NCBI GenBank assembly: GCA_039704465.1
Contig: JASFAU010000004.1
Location: 310,001-374,000 of the forward strand
Origin: Plasmodiophora brassicae
Taxonomy: Eukaryota > Endomyxa > Phytomyxea > Plasmodiophorida > Plasmodiophoridae
DNA: 64,000 nucleotides
Direction of reading: 5' to 3'
This document shows positions 40,700-51,717 of this stretch, piece after piece. Under the pieces are notes generated by a model. It saw only the letters and a list, made by a program, of their open reading frames with translations. It was not told where the DNA came from and made no database searches. The translations under genes were made by a program, and so were the position numbers. Position 1 is the first letter of the stretch, and each line of letters opens with the position of its first letter.

Positions 40700-41620
40700 C
40701 GTCATTGCAGAGACTGCAGCGGGCGATCCCTGGCTTCGCTAACGCCTACGTTCCTAAATTCGCAACTGCCTCAGTCTGCGGCACTCTACACAGAAATGTA
40801 CGATCTGTCGGCTTCGCCGTTTGACCCACGTTAACCGACGGAACATTGCTTCAGTTATCTGTACTCGAACCTACTGACGCAGGTGTCTGCTGGCACGTTC
40901 GATCAGTTTACAGCACTGGAAGGCCTATCAATGTATTCGAACAAGCTGACCACGTTACCGGATCACATTTTCGACGCTCTGACTGGCCTGTACTGGCTGT
41001 CAGTCCTACGCCTGGACCGTAACGCGTCGTCCCACATTGCTAACTGTTGTCGTTTGTTAGGGCCCTGAATCAGAACAACCTGGTGTCGCTGCCGGCTGGC
41101 GTCTTTGCCAACCAGTACCTGCTGGAATCTTTGTACGGATCCGGTATTTGCGCATCTGCCTCCTGTCCAGCTAAGCCGCTGCCCAGGACCTTGAGTGACC
41201 TGAAGTTGCAGTCCCTATCGTCCACCGTTTTCGCATCGCTGACGCATCTCACGTCCCTGTATACTAAGATGTCGTTACCTGCCTATCAGTGCACTTAGAC
41301 GGTTGGATCCCAGAACGCTTTTGAACAACCCCAACCTGTCGTCCATGCCGCGGAGCGTATTTGCCGCATTAACGTCGCTGACTTCTCTTCTGTACGTAGC
41401 TGGCCCTGGCAGATCATGATCTGCTTGCAGGACCTAGCATAACATGTTTGTTCGCGTAGGGATCTTCAAACGGGGATGACAAAGCTGTCCTGCATTCCTA
41501 TGAAACCACCAAATTTGGCAGTGGCCAATTACAAGACGCCCGCTGTGCCCCTCTGTCCAATTCCCACGACATCGCCAAGGTCTGATGTTCCTCTTATGTC
41601 TGTTGAATGACGCGATGACA
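40700..41620 (+). CDS. Leucine-rich-repeat protein in many small exons, or a decaying copy
   Basis: Successive LRRs appear in changing frames: YLYSNLLTQVSAGTFDQF, LEGLSMYSNKLTTLPDHIF, LNQNNLVSLPAGVFANQ, LKLQSLSSTVFASLTHL and LLNNPNLSSMPRSVFAAL, followed by a Cys-rich cap (LSCIPMKPP). Plausible acceptors (CTTCAG at 40855, TTAG near 41060) lie between repeats, compatible with roughly one intron per repeat, but no complete joined model closes in frame. Start unclear; divergent from the gene at 40669. Confidence 0.5.
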
Positions 41621-41783
41621 CGAATTCACCCATGGCAGGCTAAGGCGCAAATCTAGTAGTCTGTTTACGAAGCAGACATCGAGGCACCCTACATCGAGGC
41701 ACCCTACACTGGTCTCGTCCACGCCATCTCCAAGACCGAGCCCTACATCCAAGGCAATTCCTCGAACCTGGCCGCAAACTCGT

Positions 41784-42849
41784 TTGCATCGGACGTCGTC
41801 CGGCGTCATTCAACGGACGAGACCGCGTACGAGAGCAACGACCTCGTCCCGGCTCGTTCAGCGAACCGCCTCCCCAAGAATCAGTGCGCCGTCACCCGGT
41901 GGTCGCCTGACACTGTCGCTTGTCGGTGCCTACAGCCGGTATCCCATCAACGTACCCATCACGGCCTGGCTGGTCGCCTTTCAAGCCAACGTGACGAAGA
42001 CGACCTGGGACTCGTCGTCCCTGAACCAGATCCTACTCCAATTCGTGTCCGCTGTTTCTAGTGACCTGAACATCATGGGGGACCGGGTCGTGCTGGCTGA
42101 ACTGGACGTTCTCCCGAATTCGGTTCCGTGTGTCACGTTCGCCGTTCTGGATCGGTTCACGCTGTCCGAAACCAGCGGCGACCAGGTCGCCCAGCAATTC
42201 CAGTCACGAGTGCAGACGACCAGTGATGCTCTGCGTAAGGACAGCCAGCTGCTTCAGTGTCTCAGCACCCCTCCTGTTCAGGTCAACATCACCCTGGTAA
42301 CGTTGATGCTGCTGCCGCATATTCGTCACGTGTCGCCTGCTCAACCTCTGCGCATAGGTCCATGTGATGCGCCTGCCAGATGGATCGTACACGATTCTTG
42401 CTGATGGCACGCCTCTGCCCGTATCGGCACCTCTGTCGTCGCCGGTCACGATGCTCGACTCGCTGCCGATCGTCTGGGTGGCCGCAATCGCAATCGGGCT
42501 CGTCATGCTGTGGGTCTGCGTCAGTTTCGCCCTACGGCGACACAAACATCGTGGAGGTGCCCCAGCACTAGGAATCAACGTGGTGGCTTCGCCCGCTGCC
42601 CTGTCGTACTCGCCCGGCCCTTCCGTCGACCGTTACATACCAGCGGAGGCGGTTGTGCCGCCTCCCGTGCAGGCGCCGCAGTTCGTCGTGATCGACGCCG
42701 CCGTCTGGAACGACGTCCAGATGCGGAGCCAGAGGTTCGATGCGATGTCGCAGCGCCCGTCGATGGCCCAGCGCCGGGCCCTGAGGCAGAAAGCCCGGCA
42801 GACCGTGACGCTGGCCACCGACTCGGACGACAACGACACGATCGCATAA
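41784..42849 (+). CDS. Putative type I membrane protein
   Basis: Exon 1 to 42296, intron 42297..42357 (61 nt, GTAACG...ATAG), exon 2 42358..42849. The ectodomain frame contains LTLSLVGAYSRYPIN and LVAFQANVTKTTWDSSSL, with N-glycosylation sequons (NVT, NIT). A single transmembrane helix (PIVWVAAIAIGLVMLWVCV) is followed by basic RRHKHR and a cytosolic tail of about 110 aa. The start is not fixed: the first in-frame ATG-like codon is at 41784 but upstream LRR exons could belong to it, making an LRR receptor-like protein without a kinase. Confidence 0.55.
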
Positions 42850-43065
42850 CGGATTCCGGCCGTCAGTGCAATAAAGCTGACCAGTGTGTCTTGCCACCAG
42901 GCAGCCAGGGGGCCACCACCGGCCACGGCGGACCGGCGTCGTCTTGTTCGGTGGCAGTTCCGGCGTGCAGGAAGTGCGTGCTGACTGCAGCCTACCCCAC
43001 TGTCGACTGCGTCGGAGCGACACGTCGCCGGCAGGTCGACCGTCCCGGCCCCTCCGCATTGCCGT

Positions 43066-44347
43066 ATGGACCTGATCTGGCAGTCGGCGCAAGCGCCGTC
43101 CTGTTTCAAGAATGTGCGCTGGTCGCCCGATGGCACCTGTGCGCTGACGGCGCTGGACGACGGCTCCATCGACCTGTACGAGTTGCGGCATGAGGACCAG
43201 GGTGCGGCGGAGATGCCGCGCCTGCGACTGGACCACGTCTGCAGGCGACGCGAACCCGAGGTCGTCTACGATTACCTGTGGAACCCGCTGATGACCTCCC
43301 AAGACCCAGCAACCTGTTTCTTCTGTACGACGGCTCGCGACCAGCCGGTTCACATCTGGGACGCGTTTTCCGGTCAGCTGCGTTCGTCAATAGGCGCATA
43401 CGATAACGGCGACGATCTTTACGCCTGCCTGTCCATTGGCATCACGCCTGATGGCGCCACGCTATACGGCGGCGTCAGCAATGGCGTATTCGTATTCGAC
43501 CTGGAGCGGGGCAGTCGCGATCGTCGCCGATGGACCGTCAAGGACCCGGACGGTGGCGACTTCTACGGGCTGGTGTCCTGCATGGCGTTCGACAGAGCGT
43601 CTGGCCATGGCGACATCGTCGCGCTGGGATCGTACAGTGGAATGGTTGGCGTGTTCGACGAGAAATCGTCGTCCCATCTCCTAACGATGCCGTCCCATCG
43701 CCGAGGGGTCACCTCGGTGAAGTTCAGTCCTTGCGGTACTGTGCCATCTTCGTCTGCGCCGTACCGGGGCCGTCTGATTGCAATTTGTACATTGCAGGGC
43801 TGTACCTATGGTCCGGCGGGCGCTGCGAGCCCGACCTGCTCTGCTGGGATGTTCGGTACGCGCAGGTCCCGTTGCACCGCCTGCCCCGCGTCGTGGGCAA
43901 CCACCAGCGCATCGACTTCGACCTGGAACGCACCGGGCGGTATGTGATCACCGGCGGGCAGGACGGTATCGTTCGGGCGTACGACGTCATGGAGGCACCT
44001 GTGCCGCCGAGTACCGCCCCGGCCCCCGCCTACTTCCAGTACCGTGTCGGCCCTGGTTTGTACTTCTCTGCGCTAGGTAGGGCAGGTCATGAACAGGACG
44101 CTGATGTTCGGGGATGCCTACTGTAGGTGATTCCTGTAACGGGGTCGGCCTGCACCCGTCGTTGCCGTTGGTGGTGACGACGTCCGGGCAGCGGCACTTC
44201 CCGGTGGACGATGCGGACACCGATGAGGAACGCGCAGACGCGGACGACGCCGGCGACGTTGTGGACAGCGCCATTCGGTTGTGGAGCGTGCACCTGGATG
44301 TGCAGCGCCCTGTGCCCGCGTCATCACCAGACTACACTAATGCATGA
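43066..44347 (+). CDS. WRAP53/TCAB1-like WD40 protein
   Basis: Exons 43066..43735, 43798..44043 and 44127..44347 give 378 aa. Characteristic stretches are YDYLWNPLMTSQDPATC, QPVHIWDAFSGQLRSSIGAY, DLLCWDVRY, NHQRIDFDLERTGRYVITGG and CNGVGLHPSLPLVVTTSGQR, which follow animal TCAB1 closely. TCAB1 binds CAB-box RNAs and guides telomerase RNA and scaRNPs to Cajal bodies. Introns are 62 nt (phase 1) and 83 nt (phase 1). The N-terminal extension seen in vertebrates is absent; the acidic tail is present. Confidence 0.9.
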
Positions 44348-44468
44348 CGGGTGGAGCACTGGAGCGTCGTTATGTCGATCAGATCAGGGGGGTGCGACAC
44401 AGTCCGTCCGCGGAGTCCGTCGCTGCCGCCAGCTGCGGCGGCGAACGCGCGAGATCGCCGGGCCGACC

Positions 44469-45664
44469 ATGATGGGACGCTGTGCGGGCGACGGCGCGGA
44501 CGCGTCGGCGTATAGGCAGGTGGAGCGCAAGTACAAGCGGAAGGCGGTGGCGCAGTCGAGTGCAGGGCGCAGGCGGGCCGCCCGGCACCCGGGCGACCCG
44601 CCTGCCGACCCGTACGGTGACGTCGTCGACCTGGGCCGGCATGTGCCTCACCGCGCACGATACCACGTCGACCGCGTTGAAGGGCATCCTGGCCTGCATA
44701 TCATTGTCAATGCAATACCGGTTGACGAGCAAATCCATTGGGCCCAGGTAACGCATTCGTGGGTGCCGGTCGGGGCGTTCGGCGGTGCGTGCTGACCGAG
44801 ACGCAGGCGGCGATGTCCAGGTATGCCGACAGCCCGTACACGAACCTGTCCTGCGAACCGAATCCGAAGCAGCTGACCCGACCCGCGCTCTTCGATCGCC
44901 TGCGATGGGCCAACCTGGGACGCCACTACGATTGGACGAATCGGTAATGCTTCCGCTACGCGTGTGCATGGAATGGCGCGCTGATTCCTTGCATGAACGC
45001 GCGTAGGTCGTACCTGGATGTCGACAACCTCGGCGAACTACCCGTCGAGCTCGTCGACCTGTATGACAGGGTCCTGGCGGACGCTGGCATACCCTGTTCT
45101 GGACGCGTAACATGCGGCGACGGTTGTTTCTCATTGCCCGACCCTGAGCGTGCGTGATCGCAGGCACAGGCTGCCATTGTGAACTTCTATCCTGCCGGGA
45201 CACGCATGGGTACACAGCGCGCTGTGAGCAGGCCCCGATCTGATCAGCGCTTGTGAATGATACTAGGTGGCCATGTCGACGACGCTGAGGGCGACATGGA
45301 GTCCCCGATCGTGTCGCTGAGTCTGGGGTGCTCCTGTATATACCTGCAGGGTGGGTCCAGTCGCGATCAACGCCCTACGCCCTTCTGGCTGCGTTCCGGT
45401 CAGGAATCGCGATAGCGCTCGCGCTGTATCGCTGACGCTGACCCTGCCACTTGCTGTCCTGCAGGCGATATTGTGATCATGTCCGGGCCGGCGCGACGAT
45501 GCTACCATGGAGTGGCCCTGGTCGCGTCGGGCACACTGCCGGATGACGTCAGGAGCGCAGCACCCGACAACGTCGTCGACTATCTGTCCAACGCCCGTAT
45601 CAACATCAACCTGCGTTGCGTCGACGCGTCCCAGAAATGTACAACAAGAACAGGTTCGCCTTGA
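44469..45664 (+). CDS. ALKBH1-like Fe(II)/2-oxoglutarate dioxygenase
   Basis: Six exons (44469..44747, 44807..44943, 45007..45106, 45170..45209, 45267..45398, 45465..45664) give 295 aa. Motifs after splicing are PGLHIIVNAIPVDEQIHW, FDRLRWANLGRHYDW, AAIVNFYPAGTRMGGHVDDA (HxD iron ligands), SLSLGCSCIYLQGG, SGDIVIMSGPARRCYHGV (third ligand His) and ARININLR (2-oxoglutarate Arg). ALKBH1 demethylates tRNA/DNA bases in nucleus or mitochondria. Introns are 57-66 nt, all consistent in phase; the HVD motif exists only after splicing intron 45210..45266. Confidence 0.9.
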
Positions 45665-46060
45665 ACGTTCGCGAATGCTCTGCCGTGGTCGCCCCCCTGC
45701 GTTTGTTCGTATGTAGCCGATCGGAGGTCCAGTCAAACACCATACAGGGTGTCCATCGCCCCCCGGTTGCTGTCGGTCGCGTTCATGCAGGACCGAACGT
45801 GCCGTGTCTCGTTCCAGATTGCGAAGCGAACTGGTGTGCCCTGACGGCGGTGTCGACTGCGCCGCCACGTGCAATCGTTGCATGGCAGCCCCGAGCGACG
45901 ACGACCTGGTTGCGGTGCCGCCTACTGCGAGTCGCTGAACAGTCGGTCCCAGTGCTGCGCCTCCTCGCCTGTGTTCACTGCATTCATGCCCCTGTCCCGC
46001 TGTGGACACTGACAACGCGCGCCCGCTGGTCGCCGGTCCGTCCGCTGTTCCCCGTCGTCG
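45665..46060. other. Spacer without a supportable gene
   Basis: About 400 bp between ALKBH1 and the ARM-vWA gene. Open frames on both strands are compositional; nothing with a recognisable start-domain combination. Confidence 0.5.
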
Positions 46061-49000
46061 ATGGCCACGGCCCTGTACCAGGCGTTAGCAGAGCGATGCG
46101 GTCGTCCGGTCGACTGGGCCACGGTTGTTCGCCCCGATCTGCCTCGGTCGTCGTCGCTGATCGCCGCTGCCGGCGACGGTGGTGACCCGGACACGCCCGG
46201 CAGCGCTGTGCCCCTGTACCTGGCCATATCGGGCGGCGCCATGCACCTGGTCAGCATCGTGTCGACGGAGGCGCCCGTTGTCTGGTCGCTGCCGATGCGC
46301 CAGGTGACGCGCCTGCAATTGTCCGCGTCCGACCCGAACCTGGCCGTCATCCAGTACCTGGGCGGCGACAAGCGCCCGTCGTCGCTGCGCCTCGTGTGCC
46401 GACAGCGCCAGGCGTTGATCGACGCGATCCAGGTGGCGTACACGGCGTGGACCCTGTCCCAGCAGTACACGATGGCGTCGCTGGACCTGCAGGTTCAGGC
46501 CATGGCCGACCTGGCCGACGTCCTGCAGCCGGAAACGACCGACAGGGTCGACCTGCCCGGCACGAGACGCTTCTACAGGGCCGGGTACTGGTTCCAGGCA
46601 CCCGGCAACCTGGTCGATCTCAACGACGCCGTCAAGAACAAGCCCTTCTCCACGTACGTGTTCGCCTCAGGTACGGGGGCGTGGGCACACGCGCGCCGAT
46701 CAGCGCCTCCTAATAACGTGGGCGCACGTTAGAGACAGGCGACCTGGGGACGAGCAGCGACGCGCGCCTGCTACTCAGGGTGGAGCCGGCTCGCGACTAC
46801 GCCCTCGACGGGTCCTGCTCCGTCCTCTCCCTGCGCCTCTGGACGGAGACGTGCGCGCACGCCATCGCGGTACGCCTCGTCGCGCGCCGTTGGCAAGATG
46901 GGCGGTGTCGTGACGCGCGCCGGCCGGCTTCGCAGGGCAACGAGAGTGGCCTCGAGGAGAGCGCGCCGATCGGGAAGCGCGCCACCCAGGCGAACAGCGC
47001 GTACCTGGTGTTCGAGGCGGCGCCCCTGCACAAGGACGACGATGCCAGCGACGGGACGTCCTGGCAGGCCTTCCAGGTGAACGTCGCGCTGGCCACGCGG
47101 CACATCTGCCTGGTCGGCCTGCGACGCCATCGTACGGCTCTCGTGGCGCTCGTCTCTATGGCACCTTTGTTATCCTAATGGGCTCGGTTCCCCCCATTAG
47201 GGTTGCCGCCGTTCGCCGACCGGTTCCAGGACCTGCTGTTCGTCTACATGGACGAACGCCGGCCGAAATCGTCGCCGCACCGCCTGGCCATCGACGCGTC
47301 GTTCAACGAACCCGTCCTGGACATTGTCCGATCGGTGCGGTCGGCGTCGGACGAGAGCCGCCTCCCCAGCGCCGTCCTGCCCGTCTACGACGAGATCGTC
47401 GTGCGCGCCCGCTCCAACGCCTTGGCGTAGGTGCTGCCCGGGGCGACGACGACGACGACTGCATGGCTGATGGGCAGGTTCAGGGACGACGCCGCCCGTG
47501 CCATCTGGGTCAAGGACCATCTCCAGATCCGCCCGGATCGCACGATCGTCGGCGTGAAGTGGAAGCACCTGCAATTCGCGTTCTGCGGCGCCCTGGTGCG
47601 CCTGATGCCGGCCGACGCGGAGCAGGGGCCGCCCAGTGCCCAACGCCAGGAGAACTGGACCCGCATACGCAACCTGTGTAGGCGAGCGCGGCGCCCATCA
47701 CCAACGCCGACGTTGGATGTAACCAGTGTCTGTCCTGCAGCGTTCGTCGAGGACCCGCTGGCCATCGTGGCCGCCTGCGAGAAGGAACTGAACGTGGGCG
47801 GGCCGGGCGACACCAGCAAGGTACGCGTCGCGTCCGCCCCCCTGGTCGAACCGAAACGATCGAGCGCCACCGGGTCAGGTCCAGGCGACGGTGAAGGCCA
47901 GGATCGCGCAGCAATTCCTGGCGGCGGTCGACGGTGGCGAGCGGAACCGCATGCCGATCCCGTTGTCGGTCGTGGCGCTGGCCAGAGCGGCTCAGACCCT
48001 GCCGGACCGTACGGCCGCCGCTGTACGTGGGGTGCACCGCTCCGTTGCACGAGGTGCCCCACATGATTCTGGATGCTTGGGGCAGATCATTGACCGCGTG
48101 CTGGACTACCTGGTGCACATTCGGGCGCCGGGCACCTGCTTCGCGCAGACGGACTCCATCCTGGACAAGTTCAACGACCCGGCGCTCATGGGCGATTTCG
48201 TATGCAACGAGGGCGCCCTGGTCGACCTGCTGTCCACACAGCATCACCGATACCTGGCCGACCTGATCGAGCGCGCCCCGAACGGGTGGTTTGCTGACCG
48301 GGCCCATTGGACGCAATGGTTGTCTCACGTCGACCACAGGGCGTCGCCGACGATGCAACCGGACGTCTACCGCCGGCTGCTGTCCAAGAATTACAACCTG
48401 GACCTGACGAAGGTCGTCTGTGCGGGTATTGCGGGTGCGGCGCCCATCCGGGAATCGGACGCGCATGCCTGGGAGGTCACCATACCCGCCCTGACGAGGC
48501 TGTTGCAATCCGGGAACCTGTACGTCAAACGGTGGGCAGCGGACGCGCTCGGCGCCCTCTGCCAGTGCCCGCCTCTGGCCTCCATCGTGCTGGCGCAAGA
48601 CACAGGTCGTGCCTGCCGTTTAGGCCCGTACTGCAGGTTCGTCCTCAATCGTGGGTCGTTCAACAGTGCCAGGATTGGCAATCGACTACCTGCAGTCGAG
48701 CCAGGACCCGCACCTGATGCAGGCCAGTGCGCGCCTGGTTGCCGTCCTGTTGCCGTCGTCCCCACGTTTCCGACGTAGGCCGCCCGTCGCCCACCACCAC
48801 CACGATGACGTGCCGTTGACGTCCACATCGTGTCGCATGTGCAGAGCTATGCACGTCGTTGGCGGCGCCGCTCGTCCAGCTGCTGGTTCCCGTTGTGCGC
48901 GGCCAGCGCCGCAACCAGGACGTCTGCAAGGAGGTCGCATCGGTCATCGGCAGGTTCTGCACCCTGGCGGGCGACGACGGCGCCCATGCCCGCCGCGAGT

Positions 49001-50310
49001 TCCTGTCCAACGACGCCGTTGCCGTTCTGATGCCCTTCATGGTGCACCACGACATGTACATTGGCATTGTGGAGACTGTACGTACACAGAGGCCAGCGGG
49101 CGCGTTCGAACATGGGCGCACGCTGACGACTGCGCGCGTCCCACATAGATGGGAGCGGCCATGAGCGCCCTGTACTTTGACTGCGACCCGGTGAACAAGC
49201 GCAGATCGGTGATACACGTCGAGGACCTGCGGTCGTTGCTGATGGCGATGACGTCCCGTCGGCAACGGTGCCTGGTCCTGCAGATCCTGCAGAATTGCAG
49301 CTATCGATGCTACCCGGTCATCAAGGCCCTGCGCAGGGTCGGGTTTGACAAGCTCCTACAGGCGTTCATCGACGCGGCATCGGCACCTGCCCCACAGTAT
49401 GCGGCCTGTACGTACCCGGCAGCGGTTCGTTCACCATGCCTGCCGGCAGGGAGACGCAGGAGGGCAGGGCGCTGCGTCAACGTGAGCTGGACATGCTTCA
49501 GGTGCTGTACGACCGCGTCGGCAAGCACCCGGTCGTACAGATCTGCTTCCTGATCGAGACGGGGTCGTCCATGGGCCCCTACGTCCGGCACGTGCCGTCG
49601 ATGTGCACCGATGCGGTCAGCACGGCGATGCTCGGCGTCAACGGATTGGATTGCCAGGTGACCACGGTGGCCTGGGCGTGCCCCCTTCCGCATTTGGTCT
49701 GACCGTTGCGTGTGCAGATTGAGGTACAGACGGCGTACGTGGCCTACCGTCTGGCGCCCGGCAAGTCCCATGGGCACACGTTCGAGGCGCCGGCCACAAC
49801 GGTGGTGCGCCTGGAGTCGCTGGAGACGGGCGGGTCCGGCAAGGGCACCTCCGACCTGCTCGGCGCCATGCTGTATGCACTGGAGGAGATGGACTGGACC
49901 GGCGACCTGCGCTTCTTTGTCGTGCTGGCCATGAACCCGTGCTACGGGAAGAGGTTCCATGATGCCGACGTCAGCAAGACTCGGCGCGGCGTCCGCTACG
50001 GTAGCGCTAAGCTCAAGGCGCAGGACGTGCTCGACGATGTCAAGAGCGCCAACATCGAGGTCATTGTCGGTAGGAGCGTTCACGATCCGTGCTCTGCGGA
50101 CCGTCGACACGTCTGACCGTTGGCCTGGGGGGCCCTGCAGAACCGCTGTCCGACACGTTGACCATGATGATTGGCGAGATGAAGAAGGTGCTGAATGTCA
50201 GCGTGTTCCCCGACCTGGGCTTCGATGACGCCGAGGATCGCCTGCGCCATCTATCGCAGCTGCTGGGGCAGAAAATCGCCCGAACGTTCCTGGCCGAGTT
50301 CGCCTGCTGA
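46061..50310 (+). CDS. Large PH-like / ARM-repeat / von Willebrand A domain protein (13 exons)
   Basis: Introns at 46671-46738, 47132-47200, 47427-47477, 47678-47740, 47821-47878, 48023-48085, 48606-48666, 48766-48844, 49078-49148, 49397-49449, 49658-49717 and 50070-50140 join exons summing to 3483 nt, 1160 aa. The N-terminus (VPLYLAISGGAMHLVSIV, VTRLQLSASDPNLAVIQYL) looks PH/FERM-like. The middle is an armadillo/HEAT solenoid (VTIPALTRLLQSGNLYVKRW, LVQLLVPVVRGQRRNQDVCK). The C-terminus is a vWA-like fold with degenerate MIDAS (ICFLIETGSSMGPYVRHV), TSDLLGAMLYALEEM and DVKSANIEVIVEP. The exact multiple of three and continuous domains support the model. Likely a cytosolic signalling scaffold; no named family recognised. 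Confidence 0.75.
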
Positions 50311-50748
50311 TTCCATGCATTCATACACACTTACTTGAGCTGGCACAGTCCTCGCCGTGTGCACAGTGTCTCAGGTCGACGTCTGCGTCTCCTGACGCCG
50401 CCTGCATACGTCGTACGTATATACTTACCCCGTACCGAGGTCACGCTTCGTCGCACACGCAAGGTGACAACGTCGCCTGATCTACCAGGCAAACCACCAA
50501 ACGCCCTGCTCCGTTGTCAAATCGACGCCGAATTCATGGGCCCATCGCCGTCTTCGGTCGGCCAATCTGCAGGGCCTGTTCACCAACGCCAGCACGGCCA
50601 CCCGAATCAGGGCATTCACAGGGTTTGGGTGGGCATCGCATCGACCAGTAGCGGTCGCGCGCCTGGGCCGTACAGACCCGACGGAAGACTGAAGTGGAGA
50701 ACGTGATGCGCGTCATGTCAAGCTGTATTGTGAGGTAGCGGGCAGTTA
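50311..50748. other. Convergent 3' spacer
   Basis: 440 bp between two gene ends. No open frame with support; holds the 3' UTRs of the ARM-vWA and uL16 genes. Confidence 0.55.
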
Positions 50749-51476
50749 TCAGGCCTTGATCTCCTTGCTGCGGATCACAAGAATGGAGTCATCGTTAATC
50801 GGGCCGTGGCCGTTCTTGGCCTTGACGTGGACGCCCTTGTGGTCCAGACGTCCCTGCTTGCGCAGCGTCGTGTACTGGTCGCGGGTGAACTCGGTGAATC
50901 CCCACATGTTGCTGACGGCGATGTGCTGGCGACCCGGGAACTTGTACTTGCTGCGACGGATCGCTTCCAGGACGTGGGGCAGGGCGGCGTCCTTGGCGCG
51001 TACCGACAGGATCACGTCGCCGATGTCGACACGGGCAACGATGCCGGCCGGCTTACCGAACGCGTGACGCATACCCTATGCAACATGATGAGGCAATCAT
51101 TCAAGGAGGGGGATCCGGCAGGCAATCATAGGCGTACGGTCTGGAGACGGTCGGCGCCGGCGCAGGACAACATCTTGTTGATACGGACGACATGGAACGG
51201 GTGGGCACGAACGCGCATGTGGAATGTGTCCTTGCCGCTGAATCGGACCATGTACTTGTTGACGGCGATACGTCCGGCTTCCAGGGCCTCGGACGACAGC
51301 TGCTCCTTCTCACCGGACACGAGGTGGACGCACAGCGGGAACTGGTCCGCGGGGGCGGTCTTCGCGCCGACATCGTAGATGCGGATCTTGGCGTCGGGCA
51401 CGCCCCGCAGGTATCGGGACTTGATGTACGGCTTGTTCTTGCAGTATCGGTAGCAGCGGGCGGGACGGCGACCCAT
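50749..51476 (-). CDS. RPL10: 60S ribosomal protein L10 (uL16)
   Basis: Exons 51476..51138 and 51075..50749 give 221 aa from [17 protein letters not shown]. The sequence follows eukaryotic uL16 throughout ([66 protein letters not shown]). It is a core 60S protein near the peptidyl-transferase centre and the target of the final cytoplasmic maturation step. The 62-nt intron 51076..51137 (GTACGC...CATAG) is phase 0 and lies between RLQT and GMRHAF. Its basic residues and usual length argue for a functional single copy. Confidence 0.97.
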
Positions 51477-51717
51477 GGCTTTCGTCGACAACGCGCGACG
51501 CGGTCAGACAGTGGGCGCAGCGCACTCCGCCACGGACATCCAGCGTCCGAGGCCACTAAGATTAGGGCGCCCGTCCTATATCACGCGCCTCGCATGGTGC
51601 AGTTGCAGGCCGTGCCGATCGCCGACTGACGCCTGCCGGTGGCCGACAGACGTGCATATGCACGCCGTACATTGCCGATGTGCTGCTTTCCGATAACGAT
51701 AATCGGGCGGTATCGTC
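51477..51717. promoter_or_regulatory. Bidirectional promoter between uL16 and the FANCI-like gene
   Basis: 241 bp separate two divergent ATGs and must include the strong uL16 promoter. No TATA box; an AT-containing patch (CGATAACGATAATCGG, a near palindrome) lies 20 bp upstream of the rightward ATG. Function inferred from position. Confidence 0.4.
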
